Shown: piece by piece, positions 46,033-55,434 of the stretch
How positions within the stretch are numbered: the first letter of the stretch is position 1
Layout: every line of letters starts with the position of its first letter
Assembly: GCF_007183175.1 (NCBI RefSeq)
Contig: NZ_AP019807.1
Coordinates: 1,966,001 to 2,030,000 of the forward strand
Length of the DNA stretch: 64,000 nt
Source of the DNA: Microbulbifer sp. GL-2
GTDB lineage: Bacteria; Pseudomonadota; Gammaproteobacteria; Pseudomonadales; Cellvibrionaceae
Direction of reading: 5' to 3'
The notes under the pieces: generated by a model
The model's database searches: none
What the model was told of the DNA's origin: nothing
The model's input: the letters and a program-made list of their open reading frames with translations, nothing else
Translations under genes and position numbers: made by a program

Positions 46033-46656
46033 ATGCAAACTCAAGATCTCAAGGGAAGACCGTTGCTAATCTATTTGCACGGCTTCCTATCATCGCCGCA
46101 ATCCTTTAAGTGCCAGTTGATACGGGAACGACTCAGTGTCGATCATTCGCAAATCATTTTCTGTGCTCCGCAAATCTCTCCCTATCCAGCAATAGCCCGG
46201 CAATCACTGGTCAACCTGCTAGAGGGTTTCCTGCAGGCTGCTAACCCTGGTCCTATCGGGTTGGTGGGAAGTTCCATGGGAGGTTTCTGGAGTACCTATT
46301 TGGGCGAGCGTTTTAATTTGCCTGCAGTGCTTGTCAACCCAGCGGTTCGGCCGTCCCGCTTTATGCCGGCTTATATCGGTCAGGTTTTACAGCCCTATAG
46401 CGGTGAGTCACAGGACTATCGCCTAGGTGGGGTGGACGTTGATACCATGGGGCGTTTGGAAAACGAGCTGCCCAGCCCTCTAAGGAGTCGCTACTGGCTT
46501 TTGGCCCAGCGAGGCGATGAAACGCTCGATTACCGAGATGCGCAGCGCTTTTACCAGGGGCAGCGTCAAACTATCGAAGATGGTGGTGATCACAGTTTCC
46601 AGGGATTTGTGCGCTATTGCGATCCTATAGTCGAATTCTTATTTAACCAGCAGTAA
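46033..46656 (+). CDS. yqiA: YqiA-type alpha/beta-fold esterase
   Basis: A 207-residue alpha/beta hydrolase of the YqiA/YcfP family: LIYLHGFLSSPQSFK, the nucleophile serine in GLVGSSMGGFWSTYL, LVNPAVRPS, and a late catalytic His in DGGDHSFQGF. E. coli YqiA hydrolyses acyl-CoA and short esters. It lies 12 bases before parE. Confidence 0.93.
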   Translation: MQTQDLKGRPLLIYLHGFLSSPQSFKCQLIRERLSVDHSQIIFCAPQISPYPAIARQSLVNLLEGFLQAANPGPIGLVGSSMGGFWSTYLGERFNLPAVLVNPAVRPSRFMPAYIGQVLQPYSGESQDYRLGGVDVDTMGRLENELPSPLRSRYWLLAQRGDETLDYRDAQRFYQGQRQTIEDGGDHSFQGFVRYCDPIVEFLFNQQ

Positions 46657-46668
46657 TTCATAAAAATT

Positions 46669-48555
46669 ATGGCCAATTATTCCGCCGAAGATATTGAGGT
46701 TCTCACAGGGCTGGACCCGGTGCGTAAACGCCCGGGTATGTACACAGATACTACACGCCCCAATCACCTGGCCCAGGAAGTCATCGACAACAGTGTCGAT
46801 GAAGCCCTCGCTGGCCACGCAAATAAAATCGAAATCGTTTTACACAAAGATCAATCACTCTCAGTGAGTGATAATGGCCGTGGCATGCCTGTAGATATAC
46901 ATCCGGAGCAGGGTCGTCCCGGTGTAGAGGTAATTCTGTCCACTTTGCATGCCGGTGGTAAGTTTTCCAATAAAAATTACCAGTTTTCCGGTGGCCTGCA
47001 TGGTGTGGGTGTGTCTGTGGTTAACGCTTTGTCGAAGGTACTTGAGGTTACCATCCAGCGGGATGGCAAGCTGCATCGGATCGGCTTCAAGGATGGAGAG
47101 AAAGCCTCTGATCTCGAAGTAGTTGGTGACTGCCCCAAGCGTGCAACAGGAACCAGTGTGCGCTTTTTGCCGGACCCGCAATATTTCGATTCCGCTAAAT
47201 TTTCCGTGGTGCGCTTGCGCCACCTGTTGCGCGCCAAAGCGGTGCTCTGCCCCGGCCTCACTGTGACCTTTATCAACGAACAGGACGGTGAGTCTGATGA
47301 GTGGTACTACGAGGATGGGCTCAAGGATTATCTGGCAGCAGCCAACCAGGGCTGGGAAATTCTGCCCGCAGAGCCTTTTGTCGGCAGTTTTGCGGCATCT
47401 ACGGAAGCTGCAGACTGGGCTGTACAGTGGTTGCCGGAAGGTGGGGAGATTACTGCGGAATCCTATGTAAACCTAATCCCCACCGCTCAAGGTGGCACCC
47501 ATGTAAATGGCCTGCGCGCCGGTTTGCTTGATGCGATGCGTGAATATTGTGAAATTCGCAATCTGCTACCCCGTGGTATTAAGTTGGGCCCTGAGGATAT
47601 TTGGGGTCAGTGCTCCTATGTACTTTCTGCCAAGTTAGCTGATCCCCAGTTTTCCGGGCAGACCAAGGAGCGCCTGTCCTCCCGCGAGGCAACTGCATTT
47701 ATTTCCGGTGTGGCCAAAGATGCTTTCAGCCTGTGGTTGAACCAACATACGGAAGAGGGCGATAAGCTTGCTGAGCTCTGTATTGGCAATGCGCAAAAGC
47801 GTATGCGTTCGGCGAAGAAAGTTGCACGAAAAAAGGTCACCCAGGGGCCCGCGCTGCCAGGTAAGTTGGCTGACTGCTCCAGTGCTGATACCTCCCGTTC
47901 CGAACTCTTTCTGGTGGAGGGCGACTCTGCAGGAGGCTCTGCCAAGCAGGCACGTGATCGTGAGTTCCAGGCCATCATGCCCTTGCGTGGCAAAATCCTG
48001 AATACTTGGGAAGTGGACTCCAGCGAAATCCTGGGTAGCCAGGAAGTACACGATATCGCCGTGGCGCTAGGTGTGGATCCTGGCAGCGAAAACCTCGAAG
48101 GGTTACGTTACAATAAAATCTGTATCCTCGCCGATGCTGACTCAGATGGCTTGCATATCGCGACTCTTCTTTGTGCCCTGTTCCTGCGGCATTTCCGCCC
48201 TCTGGTAACCAATGGTCATGTCTATGTAGCGATGCCGCCACTATTCCGTATCGATATTGCCAAGGATGTTTACTATGCCCTGGATGAGTCGGAGAAGCAG
48301 GGTATTCTCGATCGCATCAGCGCAGAAAAGAAAAAAGGCAAGATCCAAGTTACCCGTTTTAAAGGCTTGGGTGAAATGAACCCCATGCAGCTGCGTGAAA
48401 CCACTATGGACCCCAATACACGTCGTTTGGTGCAGCTTTATATAGATGCTGGTGATGATAGTAACCAATTGCTGGATATGCTCCTCGCTAAAAAGCGTGC
48501 GGGTGATCGTAAGCAGTGGTTGGAGAGTAAGGGAAATCTTGCGGAAGTTGGTTAG
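46669..48555 (+). CDS. parE: DNA topoisomerase IV subunit B
   Basis: ParE is the ATPase subunit of topoisomerase IV, which unlinks daughter chromosomes. The 628-residue protein has the GHKL ATPase blocks (EVIDNSVDEALAGHA, VSDNGRGMPVDIHPEQG, GGLHGVGVSVVNALS), the TOPRIM glutamate in LVEGDSAGGSAKQARDR, DADSDGLHIATLL, and a C-terminal GLGEMNPMQLRETTMDP. It lacks the extra insert seen in some GyrB proteins. parC is not next to it. It is followed by a stem-loop and then the AT-rich region. Confidence 0.97.
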   Translation: MANYSAEDIEVLTGLDPVRKRPGMYTDTTRPNHLAQEVIDNSVDEALAGHANKIEIVLHKDQSLSVSDNGRGMPVDIHPEQGRPGVEVILSTLHAGGKFSNKNYQFSGGLHGVGVSVVNALSKVLEVTIQRDGKLHRIGFKDGEKASDLEVVGDCPKRATGTSVRFLPDPQYFDSAKFSVVRLRHLLRAKAVLCPGLTVTFINEQDGESDEWYYEDGLKDYLAAANQGWEILPAEPFVGSFAASTEAADWAVQWLPEGGEITAESYVNLIPTAQGGTHVNGLRAGLLDAMREYCEIRNLLPRGIKLGPEDIWGQCSYVLSAKLADPQFSGQTKERLSSREATAFISGVAKDAFSLWLNQHTEEGDKLAELCIGNAQKRMRSAKKVARKKVTQGPALPGKLADCSSADTSRSELFLVEGDSAGGSAKQARDREFQAIMPLRGKILNTWEVDSSEILGSQEVHDIAVALGVDPGSENLEGLRYNKICILADADSDGLHIATLLCALFLRHFRPLVTNGHVYVAMPPLFRIDIAKDVYYALDESEKQGILDRISAEKKKGKIQVTRFKGLGEMNPMQLRETTMDPNTRRLVQLYIDAGDDSNQLLDMLLAKKRAGDRKQWLESKGNLAEVG

Positions 48556-48566
48556 TATTATTTTCT

Positions 48567-48599
48567 ATTGTAAAGCCCTAAAGTTTGGGGCTTTACAAT
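48567..48599 (+). terminator. Stem-loop after parE
   Basis: ATTGTAAAGCCC pairs perfectly with GGGCTTTACAAT 11 bases past the parE stop. It lacks a long T run, so it may be a weak terminator or mRNA 3' end. Confidence 0.65.
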
Positions 48600-48960
48600 T
48601 AGGATAACTATCAAACTGCTATTAACATCTTTAATCGCGCCAGTCAGCTATATGGCTGGCTAAGACTTCAATAAAAATATCCATTATCAGAAAAATACTG
48701 ACTTTCCCCGCTAGGATGGATTTTTAGGATGTGAAGTATTGTTGGTTTTATGAATTCTGATGCACTTTCCTATCATGGCAATAATAATACCGTTAAAGAA
48801 ACCTGGTTAATTTAGATGATTTTTTCCGTAGTTGATATTAATTAATCTCACCCGAGAAACTACTTGAGAGTATATTCAGGGGCGAGTGTTTCTTTATTTA
48901 AATCTCCATCTTTGTATTATTTGGTGAGGTGTTGCTTGCTTGATAAAGGTCGTGACTAGT
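48600..48960. other. AT-rich intergenic region with a further stem-loop
   Basis: No gene is seen in this 360-base stretch. GCCAGTCA (48639-48646) pairs with TGGCTGGC (48653-48660) with one G-U pair around GCTATA. The base composition becomes clearly AT-rich here, marking the left edge of a probable accessory segment. Confidence 0.4.
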
Positions 48961-49362
48961 ATGAAGTACATGTTAATAATTCTATTATTTTCTTTAAGTC
49001 CCGTATGGGCATTGGAAATAGAGCCGTTTCAGACAGATGCTTGCAGTGTTTTTCCCGATGGAACAATTGAGCACAGGGAGTTATGGATCAATTGCTGCTT
49101 AGCTCATGATTATGCTTACTGGAAAGGAGGAACTTATGAACAGCGCAAGCTGGCTGACGAAAATTTAAAGGTTTGTGTTGCAAGTACCGGTGAGGGGGAG
49201 TTGGCGTTATTAATGTTGGTAGGGGTCAGAATTGGTGGTACGCCATATTTACCGACCCCTTTTCGCTGGGGATTTGGTTGGCCCTATTTGCGTGGTTATA
49301 AGGCATTAACTCTGGAAGAATTAGAAGTCATCGAGCGATCGGAAAATTTACGGGAAAAATAA
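48961..49362 (+). CDS. Small secreted phospholipase A2-like protein
   Basis: A 133-residue protein with a signal peptide (cleavage near VWA-LE). The mature N-terminal half carries DACSVFPDGT, then NCCLAHDYAYWKGG, then LADENLKVC. C45-C46-x-x-H49-D50-x-x-Y53 fits the PLA2 active-site helix (CCxxHDxxY), with His49 and Asp50 as the possible catalytic pair and Cys28, Cys45, Cys46 and Cys72 available for disulfides. A classical Ca-binding loop YGxxCGxGG is not evident, so activity is uncertain. The ATG at 48961 is preferred because it opens a compact signal peptide; AAAGG lies 11 bases upstream. No partner gene is evident. Confidence 0.7.
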   Translation: MKYMLIILLFSLSPVWALEIEPFQTDACSVFPDGTIEHRELWINCCLAHDYAYWKGGTYEQRKLADENLKVCVASTGEGELALLMLVGVRIGGTPYLPTPFRWGFGWPYLRGYKALTLEELEVIERSENLREK

Positions 49363-49420
49363 TTTTAAAGTCGATCAATTGACTATCAAAAAAGTAGTAA
49401 TAGAAAGTGGTAGATTTAGG

Positions 49421-50335
49421 TTAGCCGGTTGGGCCATCTTTCAATAATTGTTGATACGCTCTGGGAAAGTGCTCTTTAAACCATTCCATAAGGCTGCGAA
49501 CACGGATTATTTGGTGTCTCAAGGGAGGGCACACCATAGACAACATCGTAGACTCCGACCAGCCTGGTAAAACTTCTATAAGCCTGTTCTTGGCAATGTC
49601 AGCCTGTACGTACACATCTGCCAGGCGAGTTACCCCCAGGCCAGCCAAAGATGCTCGATGCATAACTCGACCGCTGATCATTTTTATTCCTTTATCTGCC
49701 TGAACAACTTGCTGGGTTTTGCCACGTGTGAGCACCCATTGATCGACACTTCCATAAATGAGAGGTACTTGGGAAAGATCAGAAGGTTTGGTAATTGAAC
49801 CGTATTTATCTAAAAAGCCAGAGCTTGCGACATATCGGGTTTTAATAGTATGCAGTTTGCGTACTATCAGCGATGAGTCCGGCAGTGTACCCATACGGAT
49901 GACCAGATCATATTGCTCTTCAAGCAGATCTACACGCACGCTGGAAAAGTCCAAGTGCACTCGTACCTCGGGGTATTCACGCTGGAAATCTATTACCAGT
50001 GGGGCAATAAGCTCTTCACCAATGACGCCACCGACGGCATTTATACGGATACTACCTTTTAGTCCCTCTTTACTCTGTGAAGCCCACTCAGCAGCAGTAT
50101 CCAGTTGTTGCATCGCCTGCTTGCAACGCTGGTAATAACCTTCACCAATTTCCGTCAGGCGCAGTTTGCGGGTGGTGCGATAAAGTAACTGGACTCCGAG
50201 ATTAGCTTCCAATTCTGATACTTGCTGACTCAGGTTGGCCTTGGAAAACCCACTGTGCTCAGCCGCAGCGGTAAAACTCCCGTGTTTTGCCACAGATAAA
50301 AAGGCCCTGATAGCCCGCCAGGATAGATTGTTCAT
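49421..50335 (-). CDS. LysR-family transcriptional regulator
   Basis: A 304-residue LysR regulator: N-terminal winged helix (residues 4-62; AFLSVAKHGSFTAAAEHSGF, then LSQQVSELEANLGVQLLYRT) and a LysR effector-binding domain. The group resembles those next to oxidoreductases. ATG at 50335 (MNNLSW) is chosen over the upstream TTG. It is divergent from the SDR gene, which it probably controls. Confidence 0.93.
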   Translation of the reverse strand: MNNLSWRAIRAFLSVAKHGSFTAAAEHSGFSKANLSQQVSELEANLGVQLLYRTTRKLRLTEIGEGYYQRCKQAMQQLDTAAEWASQSKEGLKGSIRINAVGGVIGEELIAPLVIDFQREYPEVRVHLDFSSVRVDLLEEQYDLVIRMGTLPDSSLIVRKLHTIKTRYVASSGFLDKYGSITKPSDLSQVPLIYGSVDQWVLTRGKTQQVVQADKGIKMISGRVMHRASLAGLGVTRLADVYVQADIAKNRLIEVLPGWSESTMLSMVCPPLRHQIIRVRSLMEWFKEHFPRAYQQLLKDGPTG

Positions 50336-50367
50336 AAAAAACAAACAATGTTTTCTTATTGGTTAGG

Positions 50368-50402
50368 TTAATCATCTTAGTCCCAAATCCTATACTTAGT
50401 CC
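50368..50402 (+). promoter_or_regulatory. Promoter with 8-bp direct repeats upstream of the SDR gene
   Basis: TTAATC (50368-50373), 17 bases and TATACT (50391-50396) form a plausible promoter reading towards the SDR gene. Two exact copies of CTTAGTCC (50376-50383 and 50395-50402) lie 19 bases apart, one in the spacer and one over the -10. They are candidate operator half-sites. Confidence 0.4.
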
Positions 50403-50456
50403 ATCAAATGAATGCCGAACATTAGACCGGCGATGAGATAGAGAAGAGAGATTGTT

Positions 50457-51179
50457 ATGTCCAAACCATTGGTTGTGATTACTGGAGCTAGCTCGGGCAT
50501 TGGTGCGACTATTGCGCAGCAGATGTCAGATGCCGGATATCCCCTCCTGCTATTGGCACGTCGCCTGGAGAAGATGGAATCCCTGAATCTGCCCAACACC
50601 CTGTGCAAGCAGGTAGATGTCACTGACCGACTGGCCTTGGGGGCCGCAATTGAGGAGGCTGAACAGCAATTTGGTCCTGCCGACTGCTTGATTAACAATG
50701 CCGGTATGATGCTTTTGGGGAATATCGAAACTCAAGATCCTGTCGAGTGGAAGCAGATGTTCGATGTGAATGTGCTGGCGACCATGAATGGTATACAGGC
50801 TGTACTTGGAGGTATGAAGAAAAGGGGACGCGGCAGTATTATCAATATTAGTTCACTTGCCGGTGTAAAAACCTTTGTTAATCACGCTGCTTATTGTGGT
50901 ACTAAATATGCTGTAGCAGCGATTGGTGAAACGATACGAGAAGAGCTAGCACCTAGTGGTGTTCGTGTAATGACAATAAGTCCTGGCGCCGTGGAAACCG
51001 ATCTTTTAACTCATACCACCTCACAGGCAATTATTGATGATTACCTGAAGTGGAAGGACTCTATTGGCGGCGCACTAAATGCCGAGGACATCGCTCGTGC
51101 GGCTGTGTTTATGTATACACAGCCACAGGATGTAACAATCAGGGAGATTCAGATCGCCCCTACAGGGCAAGAGCGTTAA
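50457..51179 (+). CDS. Short-chain dehydrogenase/reductase
   Basis: A 240-residue classical SDR with the NAD(P)-binding VVITGASSGIGATIAQQM, LINNAGMM, catalytic serine in INISSLAGVKTF, and YCGTKYAVAAIGE as the YxxxK motif. Substrate is not predictable. It forms a divergent pair with the LysR gene; such pairs often respond to toxic aldehydes or ketones. Confidence 0.93.
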   Translation: MSKPLVVITGASSGIGATIAQQMSDAGYPLLLLARRLEKMESLNLPNTLCKQVDVTDRLALGAAIEEAEQQFGPADCLINNAGMMLLGNIETQDPVEWKQMFDVNVLATMNGIQAVLGGMKKRGRGSIINISSLAGVKTFVNHAAYCGTKYAVAAIGETIREELAPSGVRVMTISPGAVETDLLTHTTSQAIIDDYLKWKDSIGGALNAEDIARAAVFMYTQPQDVTIREIQIAPTGQER

Positions 51180-51321
51180 TTTGCCCAGCTAGAGAAATAT
51201 ATGATGCCCCTCTTACAAAAGCGGGGCCTTCTCAAAGGCATACCTTTACATTTCCTAGTGATTATTATTTGTTGCTGATCGTAATAATTAATATATGACT
51301 ATGGGTTATTTCAAGGGGTTG

Positions 51322-52212
51322 TTAGCTCTTCTGGAATAGGCGCTGAATACTGGAGAAATCCAATTCTTGATTGCCTGCGAGGTCATGAAGTCCGTAAAGA
51401 TTACGGGCCAAAGAACCAAGGGGGGTATAGCTTCTGCTATCACTTGCAGCCTGTTGCGCAAGCCCCAGGTCTTTGCACATCAATTTCACCATAAACCCAC
51501 CGGTGTACTCTTTACTTGCAGGCACTTCGGCCATTACTCCGGGATAGGGATTATATTTTTGCAGAGACCAATTGGCTCCTGAGCTTTTCGACATGATCTC
51601 GCTGAGCACCTTAGGATCGAGGCCGTTATCCACCCCAAGCTGTAGCGCTTCAGCGGTGCCGATCATATGAATAGCCAGCAGCATGTTATTACAGATCTTG
51701 GCGGTTTGCCCGGAGCCTGCGGGGCCAGCATGAAAGACGTTGGCCCCCATATGCTGAAGGATCTCTCTTGCCCGCTCCACATCTTCATGATTTCCACCGC
51801 ACATAAAGCTCAAGGTCGCTGCTACAGCGCCTGCGACACCGCCAGATACGGGTGCTTCAATAGCATGTAATCTCTTATCTCTCGCAGCAGCGAGAAGCCT
51901 CTTGGAGCTTTTTGCCGAAATCGTTGAGCAATCGATTATCAGTGTCCTTGCAGAGATTTGCTCTAATAATTTTTCTTCATCCAGATAGAGGGATTCAACG
52001 GCGCGATCATGGGGCAACATGCTCACAATAAAATCTGTATCCACGATCGCCTGGTGTGGAGTAGCGCACTTTTCCACACCGTGTTCGCCAGCATTATGGA
52101 GTAGTTCCGCAACCGGGTCATAGCCCTTGACCTGAAAACCGGCTTTTACCAGATTGAATGACATTGGAGCACCCATATGCCCCAATCCAAAAAAGGCGAC
52201 TGATCTGGTCAC
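51322..52212 (-). CDS. mmsB: 3-hydroxyisobutyrate dehydrogenase
   Basis: MmsB oxidises 3-hydroxyisobutyrate to methylmalonate semialdehyde in valine breakdown. The 296-residue protein has GLGHMGAPMSFNLVKAG, IEAPVSGGVAGAVAATLSFM and the catalytic lysine region GQTAKICNNMLLAI. A strong AAGGAG site precedes the GTG start. It follows mmsA by 43 bases and makes MmsA's substrate. Confidence 0.94.
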   Translation of the reverse strand: MTRSVAFFGLGHMGAPMSFNLVKAGFQVKGYDPVAELLHNAGEHGVEKCATPHQAIVDTDFIVSMLPHDRAVESLYLDEEKLLEQISARTLIIDCSTISAKSSKRLLAAARDKRLHAIEAPVSGGVAGAVAATLSFMCGGNHEDVERAREILQHMGANVFHAGPAGSGQTAKICNNMLLAIHMIGTAEALQLGVDNGLDPKVLSEIMSKSSGANWSLQKYNPYPGVMAEVPASKEYTGGFMVKLMCKDLGLAQQAASDSRSYTPLGSLARNLYGLHDLAGNQELDFSSIQRLFQKS

Positions 52213-52255
52213 TGTGATCTCCTTGCCGGAATGAAGTTCGACTTTCTTTAAATAA

Positions 52256-53767
52256 TTATTTGAGCTGTATGGTCATATTGGCGTGTTCAGCATGTTCTAT
52301 ATCGGAATCGAACCAGCGTGCGGTCACTGTTTTTGTCTCCGTATAGAAGCGCACGGCCTGCTTTCCATAGGCATGTTGATCTCCATAAAATGAAGCTCGC
52401 CAGCCAGTAAAGCTAAAGAACGGTAGAGGTACAGGAATGGGAACGTTAATTCCTACCTGGCCCACCAGAATTTCATGCTGGTATTTACGAGCAGCAGCAC
52501 CGCTGGCAGTGAAAATAGAAGTACCGTTACCGTAAGGACAATCGTTGACCAACTGGATCGCTTCTTCCAGTGAATCTACATTAACCAGACATAAGACCGG
52601 GCCGAATATCTCATCTGTGTAGATGGACATATCTGGCGACACATTGGAAAACAGGGTTGGCCCGACCCAATTTCCATCGGGATAACCTTCAACTGATATT
52701 TTGGAACCGTCAAGCAGGCAGTCTGCGCCTTCAGCTTTTCCTTTGGCAATATATTCCAATACACGCTTCTTAGCTGTGGGGGAAATCAGTGGGCCAAAGT
52801 CAGATTCCGGGTTCATCCAATGTCCAGGTTTCACTTTGGCCATAGCATCACGGATTTCAGTTATCCACTGTTGCGCCTCACCTACGAGAACGACAACTGA
52901 AATTGCCATACAGCGCTGGCCAGCGGCGCCAACGGAGGACCCGATTATATTACCGATAGCTGCGGATTTATTGGCATCAGGCATTACCACCATATGATTT
53001 TTGGCGCCTGCAAATGCCTGTACTCGCTTCAAGTACTGAGTGCCAGTTTGGTATATATGCCGGCCAACAGGCACCGATCCGACAAAAGAGATTGCCTTAA
53101 TATCAGAATCTTTAAGCAGAAAATCTACCTGCTCACGACCACCATGCACCACTTGCAGAACCCCCGGTGGTGCTCCTGCCTCCTCGAAGAGTTCTGCCAG
53201 CTTACAGGGAGTGATTGGGTCCTGTTCAGACGGTTTGAGGATAAAGGTATTGCCACAGGCAATCGCCATGGGAAACATCCACAGGGGAATCATTGCAGGA
53301 AAATTAAAAGGCGTGATCCCGGCGCAGACGCCTATTGGCTGTATGTATGAATAACAATCAATTGCACTGGCGACGTTTTCAACAGTCTCACCCATCATCA
53401 GGCTGGCAATGTTTGCTGCATGCTCGACAACTTCAATTCCACGCCAAACATCCCCTTTAGCGTCTTCAAAGGTTTTACCGGTTTCCTCGCTCAATATTTG
53501 CGCCAGGGATTCCTGATGCTCTTTCAGTAGCGCCTGGTACTTGAGCATGATCCGTGCACGAGTAGGAATTGGCGTATTTTTCCACTTTTCAAACGCCTCT
53601 GTGGCAGAGATAACCGCGCCATGCATTTCATCAATAGTTGTATATGGTGCACGGCAAAGGATTTCTCCAGTGGCTGGATTGGTGACATCCAACCACTTCT
53701 TACTATTAGAGTTTACCCATGTGCCATTGACATATATCGGGAGCTGGGGGGGGATAGACTTATCCAT
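52256..53767 (-). CDS. mmsA: Methylmalonate-semialdehyde dehydrogenase (CoA-acylating)
   Basis: MmsA turns methylmalonate semialdehyde and CoA into propionyl-CoA and CO2 in valine degradation. The 503-residue aldehyde dehydrogenase has GICAGITPFNFPAMIPLWMF-like text (here GVCAG), SFVGSVPVGRHIYQ, and the catalytic cysteine in AGQRCMAIS. The C-terminal VRFYTETKTVTARW is typical. It heads the mmsA-mmsB operon. No MmsR-type regulator is next to it. Confidence 0.95.
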   Translation of the reverse strand: MDKSIPPQLPIYVNGTWVNSNSKKWLDVTNPATGEILCRAPYTTIDEMHGAVISATEAFEKWKNTPIPTRARIMLKYQALLKEHQESLAQILSEETGKTFEDAKGDVWRGIEVVEHAANIASLMMGETVENVASAIDCYSYIQPIGVCAGITPFNFPAMIPLWMFPMAIACGNTFILKPSEQDPITPCKLAELFEEAGAPPGVLQVVHGGREQVDFLLKDSDIKAISFVGSVPVGRHIYQTGTQYLKRVQAFAGAKNHMVVMPDANKSAAIGNIIGSSVGAAGQRCMAISVVVLVGEAQQWITEIRDAMAKVKPGHWMNPESDFGPLISPTAKKRVLEYIAKGKAEGADCLLDGSKISVEGYPDGNWVGPTLFSNVSPDMSIYTDEIFGPVLCLVNVDSLEEAIQLVNDCPYGNGTSIFTASGAAARKYQHEILVGQVGINVPIPVPLPFFSFTGWRASFYGDQHAYGKQAVRFYTETKTVTARWFDSDIEHAEHANMTIQLK

Positions 53768-54268
53768 TGAGTTTATATTTCTGGCAGGAGGTTAGATTCA
53801 CTCATTTTAGGCATAATTTAAAAATGAAAGAGAAAATTTCTGCCATATATTCCCGGATAAGCGAATTTTTTAGTCTATTCAGGTGCTTGTTTTGAGGTTG
53901 TGATAAGAAGGTAGGTGTAATGATTCTTATGTAAATTATGAAATTTATATTTAAATTTTTAGGTTGATAATTCTATAGAAAAAATAATTTGATTCTAATT
54001 GTGGCATTTCTCTCATTTTATACATGAATGATCGAAATGGACGTGTGTGTCAACTAAAGGCTGTTATTCTCTTTTTCGCCGAAATTCGGCCTTTAGTATC
54101 AGAAATAAATTGGCTCATAATCCTTGTTTTTATGTCTGACTAGTCACAGCAATCTTATTACTGAACAAGGTGGATAGATGATTTCAGCAGTATGTTGACA
54201 TTATCTAAATAATATGGGCTTGGATTTTCTGTTTATAAATATATTTAAATTCTCATAAGGGCGGTGCT
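53768..54268. other. AT-rich intergenic region upstream of mmsA
   Basis: The 501 bases between two divergent genes hold no frame I would call. A perfect interrupted palindrome GCCGAA-A-TTCGGC lies at 54078-54090, flanked by AAAGGC and GCCTTT, so a larger stem is possible. Promoters for both flanking genes must lie here. Confidence 0.4.
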
Positions 54269-55330
54269 ATGCATTACTTTATTAAAGTTAGGTGTTTGCT
54301 GTTCGTTTTTCTATTCTTATTATTGGGTGTTAGGGGCTATGCTACAACACTTGATGATTTAAAAGCTCACAATCCTACTTCAGATAAAACCTGGGCAGAG
54401 CAGTGGTTTTATAATATAGCCGTGCCTGATGTGGGTTATTTTAAAGTGAGCTTTCAGACATATATTGCCCCTGAATTTTCTGAGCCAAAGCCAAAAGCCT
54501 ATATTCATCTGGCCTTTACGCCGGTAAATGGTAAATCTGTAAAATATGATTTATTTTTAGATGAGGTGATTCTTTCCCATCCTGATAATCCCAGCAAATT
54601 CTACTATGAAGTGCCAGGTATCCTTATGGCAAATGAAGATGCCATCTGGGTAAACCACGAAAATTTTAATTTCAGCATGAGCTGGGATGGTGAACATCAC
54701 CATTATTGGCATGGTTTAAATCCAGGACAAACACCTTTTGGGATTATTCCAGAGATTCCCGGAGTGGGTGGTAAGTGGTTTCTATACACGGTAGGGACAC
54801 CTGTGCAATACAGCTTTCATGATGGTGCCCAGTCATTGATGGGTACAGGTTATGCCCAGCTGGATAAGGGGTGGTATGATAAGGAATCAAGCGCTGGGAT
54901 GGCATATAGCATGGGACTCTCTGATGAGCTTTACTATATGTTTACAGGGGCCAAGCTTGGCAGTTCTGATTATGAGATGTGGGCCGGCCGCTATATTTCA
55001 GATGATTATGATTTGGTTTTTTACCCCGCCTTTAATAATTTATCTGTAAAAAGGGTGATAGATGCTTGCTCTGGTTATATGCGGATTGAACTCAATAAGA
55101 TCAGATATCAATTGGTTGTTGAGGCACAAGCAGATATTAATAGCTTTTATCCTCTTGAATTTCCTTCAGTAATTATTTTTGGTGGTGAGCAGAGATACAT
55201 GAAGTCTATGCAGGCCAATATGAAGTTTTCTTTATATAAGAAGGGAGATTTAGTCGAAACTAGATCTATGCCGCAAGCGCTGCTCGAGTTTAGTGGTCCG
55301 CTGGCTTGTAATGATTTCTTTGAGAAGTAG
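54269..55330 (+). CDS. Exported lipocalin-like protein (AttH/CrtC-like), function unknown
   Basis: A 353-residue exported protein with a signal peptide ending near RGYA. It is rich in beta-strand-like aromatic stretches. EQWFYN at about residues 45-50 and GTGYAQLDKGWYDK at about residues 192-205 resemble the two hallmark patches of the AttH/CrtC/Svf1 double-lipocalin family, which bind or modify hydrophobic ligands. The match is by eye and weak. It lies alone in AT-rich DNA, converging with a lipoprotein hydrolase. Confidence 0.65.
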   Translation: MHYFIKVRCLLFVFLFLLLGVRGYATTLDDLKAHNPTSDKTWAEQWFYNIAVPDVGYFKVSFQTYIAPEFSEPKPKAYIHLAFTPVNGKSVKYDLFLDEVILSHPDNPSKFYYEVPGILMANEDAIWVNHENFNFSMSWDGEHHHYWHGLNPGQTPFGIIPEIPGVGGKWFLYTVGTPVQYSFHDGAQSLMGTGYAQLDKGWYDKESSAGMAYSMGLSDELYYMFTGAKLGSSDYEMWAGRYISDDYDLVFYPAFNNLSVKRVIDACSGYMRIELNKIRYQLVVEAQADINSFYPLEFPSVIIFGGEQRYMKSMQANMKFSLYKKGDLVETRSMPQALLEFSGPLACNDFFEK

Positions 55331-55434
55331 TCACTTTAGCTACTTCTAGTAAGTTGTTTTTCATTCAGCGACACTGCAAGGTGCCGCTGAATATCAAAAT
55401 TTGTATATATTCAAATTACACCTAACCTGTAATC

